This document shows positions 59,142 to 64,000 of a stretch of 64,000 bases of DNA, piece by piece. Positions within the stretch are counted from its first letter, which is position 1. The number at the start of each line of letters is the position of its first letter. The stretch lies in NCBI GenBank assembly GCA_965199055.1, contig CBDAQR010000003.1, positions 62,001 to 126,000 on the forward strand, in the 5' to 3' direction. Origin of the DNA: CBDAQR01 sp965199055. GTDB taxonomy: Bacteria > Pseudomonadota > Gammaproteobacteria > Pseudomonadales > Halieaceae. The position numbers and the translations under genes are program-made. The notes below the pieces were generated by a model. The model searched no databases. It was not told the origin of the DNA and saw nothing but the letters and a program-made list of their open reading frames with translations.

Positions 59142-60077
59142 ATGTCCGCACAACGCGCATTCAGCGACAAAGAACTGGAGCGCGCAGGCCGCACCAGCGA
59201 CGACTTAATCCAGGAGGCCACTCTCCAGAATGAATGGTCAACGGCTCTGGAGCTGGCGGCACGGCTCCATGAAGAGACCCGCAACATGCTCTATGGCTAT
59301 CTGCAGTGGCCGAAAAAGATCCAATGCTTTATGCAAGCCCGAGATGAAATCGATGTCTTTGAGTCCTGGGCCTCCTCAGCTATGGCCTGGCTCCCGGCAG
59401 AACTCCCCAAAGCCTCCGATGTGTTCGCCAGTTGGGAAGGCAGAAAGACTGCTTTAGACACCGCTATTAAGTCGGGTAATGCAGGAAAGAGTGAAAAAAT
59501 AAGTCGCAATTGGCGGATCGACGCCCTGGAGGTTCACGACTGCTATATGACGTATGCGGCACTGTTGATGAGTCAACTGGCACGCCACGGTGGCGACGCA
59601 GCTGTTACAGAGGTGTACACCCGAATCATGGATCCGGAGGCAATGGATATGCGGCCTCAAAGTCCGTTTCGCCAGCGTGTGGAGACCCTGATCCGCTTTA
59701 CCCGGCTGCATCTACTTCCATTCCGTGTGTTTGAAGATGACGAGAAGGCGACGTTTATCGCCTCGCCCTGCCCCAGCGGAGGGCGCCTGATTCAGAAAGG
59801 TATCTATCGCAAGGATGGGCCCGGGGTAGTAATCCGCGGGCCATCCCCCCTCACCTACGCTCACGAACAATTACCGGTCTATTGTTGTCACGAGCCAGTG
59901 ATGGAGGCGCAGAGCATCAGGCAGTTCGGTGCCCCGCTGTTTGTAGTCGATCCCTCCGCGGATCTAAGAAAAAGCCCCTGCCATGTGCACGTCTATAAGG
60001 AAGCGGAACAAGTTCCGCTGCGTTACTACAAGCGCCTGGGTCTTGAACGGGATAGTCGAGTCATTGCCAGGGCCTGA
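59142..60077 (+). CDS. Cysteine-containing soluble protein of unknown function
   Basis: 311 residues from ATG 59142, 29 bp after the SDR gene; an upstream in-frame extension overlaps the SDR and is rejected. The N-terminal half (1-200) is helical and rich in Ala, Glu and Trp, without TM or signal peptide. The C-terminal third carries Cys motifs (SPCPSGGRL, PVYCCHEP, KSPCHVHVYK) and PLTYAHEQ, suggestive of a small-molecule or metal-binding pocket. I do not recognise the family. Neighbourhood suggests a role with the symporter and SDR. Real coding is supported by the long frame, operon spacing and absence of a competing frame. Confidence 0.75.
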   Translation: MSAQRAFSDKELERAGRTSDDLIQEATLQNEWSTALELAARLHEETRNMLYGYLQWPKKIQCFMQARDEIDVFESWASSAMAWLPAELPKASDVFASWEGRKTALDTAIKSGNAGKSEKISRNWRIDALEVHDCYMTYAALLMSQLARHGGDAAVTEVYTRIMDPEAMDMRPQSPFRQRVETLIRFTRLHLLPFRVFEDDEKATFIASPCPSGGRLIQKGIYRKDGPGVVIRGPSPLTYAHEQLPVYCCHEPVMEAQSIRQFGAPLFVVDPSADLRKSPCHVHVYKEAEQVPLRYYKRLGLERDSRVIARA

Positions 60078-60190
60078 GCCGTATGCCAGCAACGGGTATT
60101 CGAAGCGATGGAGCCACTGAGCGATAAGCACGTGGTAACCGTAAACATGTTCCAGCCAAGTTAACTGAAGACGTCGAAGGTAAAGAAAGA

Positions 60191-60264
60191 TGGAGGCGAG
60201 TACCGGAATCGAACCGGTGTTTACGGTGTTGCAGACCGCTGCGTAACCACTCCGCCAACTCGCC
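60191..60264 (-). tRNA. cysT: tRNA-Cys (anticodon GCA)
   Basis: 74-nt tRNA on the minus strand: acceptor GGCGAGT pairs with ACTCGCC, anticodon GCA in the CTGCAAC loop, T-arm CCGGTTCGATTCCGG, discriminator U and encoded CCA. It lies 52 bp downstream of pgsA. In E. coli glyW precedes and leuZ follows cysT; neither is adjacent here. Confidence 0.95.
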
Positions 60265-60316
60265 CTTAAAGAAGGCGCGCATTATAGGTGCTGAACCTCG
60301 CGATTACAACGCTGGC

Positions 60317-60910
60317 TCAGTCCTCAGGAGCGTCCGTTCCCGCCTCCGGCGGTAGTTCCAGCAACACCTGCCAGGCGGCGCGAAGATAGATAAACATCGA
60401 GTACAGGGTGAGTACCGCTGCGGCATACAAGGTGGCATAAGCAATACCCAGCATCCATGGCTCGCTGGAGGTCGGGTCCAGGGCCAGCAGCGCAGTAATC
60501 GACACCATTTGCAATGCGGTTTTGACCTTTCCGACGAAGCTCACCGCAACGCTGGTGCGTTCCCCCAGCTCTGCCATCCACTCCCGCAACGCCGAGATCA
60601 CAATCTCACGCCCCACGATCACACAAGCGGCCAGGGTGAACAATATTGTATCGTGCTGTTCCACCAGCAATACCAGCGCCACCGCCACCATGAGCTTGTC
60701 TGCCACGGGGTCCAGGAACGCACCGAATTTAGTGGTCTGCGCAAGCCTGCGCGCCAGATAACCATCGAACCAGTCTGTAACTGCAGCCAGCGCAAAGACG
60801 CCCGCCGCCACCAATTGGTGGTTCTCAAAGGGCCAGTAAAACACCAGCACGAGAATCGGCACCATGGCGATGCGACTAACGGTGAGGCTGTTGGGAAGAT
60901 TCAGTTCCAT
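60317..60910 (-). CDS. pgsA: CDP-diacylglycerol-glycerol-3-phosphate 3-phosphatidyltransferase
   Basis: Inner-membrane enzyme making phosphatidylglycerol phosphate. 197 residues with about five helices and the CDP-alcohol phosphotransferase motif DWFDGYLARRLAQTTKFGAF followed by LDPVADK (DGx2ARx8Gx3Dx3D). The C-terminus has a short acidic tail. It follows uvrC by 3 nt, the widely conserved uvrC-pgsA pair. Confidence 0.96.
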   Translation of the reverse strand: MELNLPNSLTVSRIAMVPILVLVFYWPFENHQLVAAGVFALAAVTDWFDGYLARRLAQTTKFGAFLDPVADKLMVAVALVLLVEQHDTILFTLAACVIVGREIVISALREWMAELGERTSVAVSFVGKVKTALQMVSITALLALDPTSSEPWMLGIAYATLYAAAVLTLYSMFIYLRAAWQVLLELPPEAGTDAPED

Positions 60911-60913
60911 GAA

Positions 60914-62731
60914 TCAATGACTATGCAGTTGCTCGTAAATGTCTCGGGCTATTTTTTCATTTATTCCGCTAACTTTCATCAACTCATCAATGCTGGCGCG
61001 CTGAATCCCCTGTATTCCACCGAAATGTCGCAATAAATCGCGGCGTCGCTTCGCTCCCACGCCGGGGATTTGCTCCAATACAGAGCCTTTTCGCTTCTTG
61101 TCACGACGTGCGCGGTGCCCGGTAATGGCGAAACGATGGGCCTCGTCTCGTATATGCTGTACGAGATGCAGGCCGGCATTGTCGCCATTGAGCTGAATTT
61201 CCTTACCACTATCACCCAAAATGAGGGTCTCAAAGCCCGCCTTTCGCGTCGTACCTTTGGCGACACCAATGACCTCGACGCCGTTGATCTGCAAATCCTC
61301 CAGCACCGACAGCGCCTGCGCCACCTGCCCCTTACCGCCGTCGATAAGCAGCACATCGGGCAAGGCGCCCTCGCCTGCCTTCAGTCGCTTATAGCGACGC
61401 TCCAGGGCTTGTTGCATCGCTGCATAGTCATCGCCGGGTGTAATGCCCTCGATATTGAATTTACGGTAATCGGACTTGCGCGGGCCACCGTGATCAAACA
61501 CCACACAAGAGGCCACAGTCGCTTCGCCGGAGCTGTGGCTGATATCGAAACACTCCAGGCGCTCTGGAAGCTCCGGTAAGTTTAGGCTGTCCTGCAACAC
61601 CTGAAAGCGTTCAACTGAGGTTTGTCGTGCCGAGAGCTGCGAGTGCAGATTCTGCTGCGCGGTTTGGCTTGCCAGTTGCAGCCAGCGTGCCCTCGCATCT
61701 CTCACACGAATCTTGATTTCCACCTTGCGTTCGGCACGCTCAGTCAGCACAGCCTGCAGGCTATTGCGGTCCTCGGGGTCATGACTGAGGATGAGCTCTC
61801 TGGGAATTTCTCGCGTTCCGGCCAGATAGTACTGGGGGATAAAGGCATTGAGCACCTCCGCCTCTGCCTCATCCAGACGCAGGGGCGGAAAATAGGTTTT
61901 ACTGCCCAACACCCGTCCGGCTCGCACAAACAGCACCTGAACACAGGCCTTGCCCGCCTCCACCACTGCGCTAACAATATCCAGATCGCCGGCCACGCCC
62001 TCTATTCCCTGACGCGCCTGAACTTGCTGCAACTGCTGCAACTGGTCCCGCAGAACGGCGGCTTTCTCAAACGCCAGGTCGGCAGAGGCCGCCTCCATTC
62101 GGTCGGCCAGCTCTTTCATGAGCTGCTGCGAGCTGCCCTTGAGAAACAGCACCGTATCTTCCACCTGCTCGGCGTAATCTTCTTCGCTGATCAGTCCCAC
62201 ACAGGGCGCAGTACAGCGCCCTATCTGGTGCTGCAGGCAAGGACGCGAGCGGTTGCGGTAATAGCTGTCTTCACACTGGCGCACCTGAAACACTTTCTGC
62301 AAAAAATGCAGGCTTTCTCGCACAGCGCCAGCACTGGGATAGGGCCCGAAATAACGCCCCTTTTTACGTTTACTGCCGCGATGCAGCGCGAGCCTGGGGT
62401 ACTCGTCGGCGGAAAGATAGATATAGGGATACGATTTGTCGTCCCGCAACAGGATGTTGTAAGCCGGCCGATGCTTCTTGATGAGATTGTGTTCCAACAA
62501 GAGCGCGTCCGTTTCGGTGTCGGTCACCGTAACCTGGATATCGCGAATCTTCGCGACCATCGCCATGGTCTTGGCCGCCAAGCCACTGGCCCGAAAGTAG
62601 CTAGACACGCGATTGCGTAGATTCTTTGCCTTACCGACATAGAGCAGCACCCCCTCAGCGTCATACATCTGGTAGACACCGGGCCGGCGGCTCAGGGATT
62701 GCAGGAATGACTCGTGCTCGAACTCAGCCAC
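60914..62731 (-). CDS. uvrC: UvrABC system protein C
   Basis: Dual-incision nuclease of nucleotide excision repair. 605 residues (E. coli 610): GIY-YIG domain at about 10-95 (PGVYQMYDAEGVLLYVGKAKN) for the 3' cut, Cys cluster region (CEDSYYRNRSRPCLQHQIGRCTAPC), UVR motif near 205-240, RNase H-like 5' nuclease (LECFDISHSSGEATVASCVVFDHGG) and C-terminal helix-hairpin-helix pair. GTG at 62731 is preferred: it gives a family-like N-terminus (MAEFEHESFLQSLSRRPG) and overlaps the murB end by 8 nt. Confidence 0.97.
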   Translation of the reverse strand: MAEFEHESFLQSLSRRPGVYQMYDAEGVLLYVGKAKNLRNRVSSYFRASGLAAKTMAMVAKIRDIQVTVTDTETDALLLEHNLIKKHRPAYNILLRDDKSYPYIYLSADEYPRLALHRGSKRKKGRYFGPYPSAGAVRESLHFLQKVFQVRQCEDSYYRNRSRPCLQHQIGRCTAPCVGLISEEDYAEQVEDTVLFLKGSSQQLMKELADRMEAASADLAFEKAAVLRDQLQQLQQVQARQGIEGVAGDLDIVSAVVEAGKACVQVLFVRAGRVLGSKTYFPPLRLDEAEAEVLNAFIPQYYLAGTREIPRELILSHDPEDRNSLQAVLTERAERKVEIKIRVRDARARWLQLASQTAQQNLHSQLSARQTSVERFQVLQDSLNLPELPERLECFDISHSSGEATVASCVVFDHGGPRKSDYRKFNIEGITPGDDYAAMQQALERRYKRLKAGEGALPDVLLIDGGKGQVAQALSVLEDLQINGVEVIGVAKGTTRKAGFETLILGDSGKEIQLNGDNAGLHLVQHIRDEAHRFAITGHRARRDKKRKGSVLEQIPGVGAKRRRDLLRHFGGIQGIQRASIDELMKVSGINEKIARDIYEQLHSH

Positions 62732-63749
62732 AGTTGCTGGGCTCCTGCACCAGATCCAACGCAAACCGTTGCTTCACAGCGACCTTAATCTCGTCGGCAA
62801 ACTCACGAATGGCGCTCGCGCCAGCGCGCTCCGGGTTGATAATCACCAATGCATGATCGGGATGCACACGAACCTTTCCCTGGGCACGCTTGAAACCACA
62901 CTGCTCAATCAGCCAGGCGGCTGCCAGCTTGTAAGCTCCCGGCAAAGATGCGTCAGCGTAGTGCGGCAACTCTGGGTAATCAGACAGCAGTTGCTCGAGT
63001 GCACCGCCCTGCACCTGCGGGTTCTTAAAAAAGCTACCCACATTGGGTACCTGTGCCGGGTCCGGCAAGCGCGCCTGGCGCACGGCGACCACAGCATCAA
63101 ACAGCTGTCGAGCATCGGGTGTGCCAATACCCTGCTCCTCCAGCCAGCGCGCCAAACTGGGATAGCTGATCTCAGGGTGAAACGATTTGTGCAGCCGGAA
63201 TCGTACCGACTCGATAATCACGCGCCCGGCTAATTCGCCTTTGAAGAAAGAGTCGCGGTAGGCAAACTGACATTCTGAGGAGGACAAAGCGAAGGGCTCG
63301 GCGCTATCCAGCCAACGGCACTGAACACTGTCGATAAACCCAGCCACCTCGACACCATAGGCACCAATATTTTGAATAGGCGCGGCCCCGACACTACCCG
63401 GTATCAGGGCCAGATTCTCAAGCCCGTGATACTGCTTCTCCAAGCACCAGCGCAGAAATCCATGCCACTCAACGCCCGCGGCAACCGACACCAATACCGA
63501 ACTGTCGCTGTCCTCGACAATCTCTATACCCAGGCAGGCCTGCTGTATCACCAGACCTGGTAGGCGCTCGGCCAGTACCACGTTACTGCCACCTGCCAGC
63601 ACTGTGATCGGCCACTGGTTCAGCCGCGCCTGTTCGAGCAGCATGGGAAGCTCTTCGGTGTGCTCCACACAGACAAATCGCTCAGCCACGCTAGGAACGG
63701 CAAGCGTGTTGTAGGATTGCAGGGAGACGTTTTCCCGTAGCACTGCCAC
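62724..63749 (-). CDS. murB: UDP-N-acetylenolpyruvoylglucosamine reductase
   Basis: FAD enzyme making UDP-MurNAc for peptidoglycan. 341 residues, E. coli-type (type I) length. Visible are SLQSYNTLAVPS, VLAGGSNVVLAE in the FAD domain, IPGSVGAAPIQNIGAYG, the YRDSFFK catalytic Ser segment and the PNVGSFFKNP block, with a C-terminal GYKLAAAW-like ITKL region. GTG start at 63749, 2 nt after the phosphatase gene stop. The C-terminal NCG ends inside uvrC. Confidence 0.96.
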   Translation of the reverse strand: MAVLRENVSLQSYNTLAVPSVAERFVCVEHTEELPMLLEQARLNQWPITVLAGGSNVVLAERLPGLVIQQACLGIEIVEDSDSSVLVSVAAGVEWHGFLRWCLEKQYHGLENLALIPGSVGAAPIQNIGAYGVEVAGFIDSVQCRWLDSAEPFALSSSECQFAYRDSFFKGELAGRVIIESVRFRLHKSFHPEISYPSLARWLEEQGIGTPDARQLFDAVVAVRQARLPDPAQVPNVGSFFKNPQVQGGALEQLLSDYPELPHYADASLPGAYKLAAAWLIEQCGFKRAQGKVRVHPDHALVIINPERAGASAIREFADEIKVAVKQRFALDLVQEPSNCG

Positions 63750-63751
63750 CG

Positions 63752-64000
63752 TCAGCGCATCCGAATAGATTGCAGCAAGCCCTGACTGGCAAATTCGATG
63801 AGATCCAGAACCTCTGAAAATCCCTCGTCACCGCCATAGTATGGGTCGGGCACATCGCGCATTGGCTTCTTGGGATGAAAGTCCAGGAACAGGCCTACGT
63901 GCCCAGCAAAGCTTTCAGGTGCCAACGCAGTAAGGTGAGACAAGTTTTTGCTGTCCATGGCCAGCACATAGTCGAAACGCGAGAAATCAGCGATTTCTAC
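63752..64000 (-). CDS. Low-molecular-weight protein-tyrosine phosphatase, 5' end outside window
   Basis: The last 82 residues are visible, beginning VEIADFSRFDYVLAMDSKNL and continuing with the general-acid Asp segment DVPDPYYGGDEGFSEVLDLIE, which is characteristic of LMW-PTPs. The P-loop CxxGxCRS would lie beyond base 64000. The frame is open to the window edge, and a start at the internal ATG (63967) would remove half the fold. It adjoins murB, an arrangement common in pseudomonads. Substrate unknown; a cell-envelope regulatory role is only suggested by context. Confidence 0.9.
   Translation of the reverse strand, partial: VEIADFSRFDYVLAMDSKNLSHLTALAPESFAGHVGLFLDFHPKKPMRDVPDPYYGGDEGFSEVLDLIEFASQGLLQSIRMR

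Noticed and set aside
61622..62620. 332-residue plus-strand frame opposite uvrC
   Set aside because: uvrC has complete domain content on the other strand; the antisense translation shows His/Leu-rich composition without motifs.

Overview
This window is a contiguous, gene-dense piece of a gammaproteobacterial chromosome of moderately high GC. The gene content and order match the Pseudomonas/Cellvibrionales style of organisation: tRNA-Leu-tig-clpP-clpX-lon-hupB-ppiD, rpmF-plsX-fabD-fabG-acpP-fabF-pabC-mltG-tmk-holB-pilZ, tusDCBE-ybiB-trmA, cysI-DUF934, and etfBA divergent from ETF dehydrogenase. With an NSS-type sodium symporter and a GH84 hexosaminidase, it suggests an aerobic, probably marine heterotroph, for example of the Halieaceae/OM60 type. 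The genus cannot be fixed by eye. No prophage, insertion sequence, CRISPR array or complete mobile element is visible.

Layout. 1-4.5 kb: a UvrD-type helicase cut by the window edge and its AddB-like nuclease partner, which overlap. 4.6-14.2 kb: DAHP synthase, nfuA, metH behind a perfect 24-bp palindrome, small membrane proteins, a HAMP-only protein beside a degenerate secreted protease, and cysI-DUF934. 14.2-21.5 kb: a CPA2 antiporter, an orphan FetB-like permease, electron-transfer flavoprotein genes and their ubiquinone oxidoreductase, and phosphoglycerate dehydrogenase. 21.5-30 kb: the protein quality-control cluster, with a sigma-32-like promoter in front of lon. 30.1-31.4 kb: a GH84 enzyme and a candidate free-standing small RNA.

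31.4-40.3 kb: one long minus-strand run for L32, phospholipid and fatty-acid synthesis, folate (pabC), cell-wall lytic transglycosylase, dTMP kinase and DNA polymerase III delta prime, nearly all overlapping or a few bases apart. 40.4-50.1 kb: Maf/YceF, a HAD phosphatase, rluC, rne with a long structured leader, tRNA-Ser, yccA, and the tRNA 2-thiolation relay tusDCBE followed by ybiB and trmA. RNA maturation and tRNA modification are concentrated here.

50.1-64 kb is the least ordinary part. A dimeric (all-alpha) dUTPase is coupled to an unrecognised protein with two winged-helix-like repeats and a PD-(D/E)XK-like C-terminus. MscK follows. Then the tRNA cluster known in Escherichia coli as uvrC-pgsA-glyW-cysT-leuZ appears split: tRNA-Cys and tRNA-Leu(UAA) stand about 4.5 kb apart. 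Between them lie two paralogous two-TM proteins, an NSS symporter, a Tat-signal-bearing SDR enzyme and an unknown cysteine-rich protein. A partial copy of the tRNA-Leu 3' end lies next to the real one. uvrC, murB and a truncated low-molecular-weight phosphatase close the window.

The best candidates for undescribed biology are the dUTPase/nuclease-like pair, the gene cargo between the separated tRNAs with its twin Cys-pair membrane proteins, the HAMP/pseudoprotease pair, and the structured small RNA near 31.3 kb. All functional statements for these are inference from sequence.
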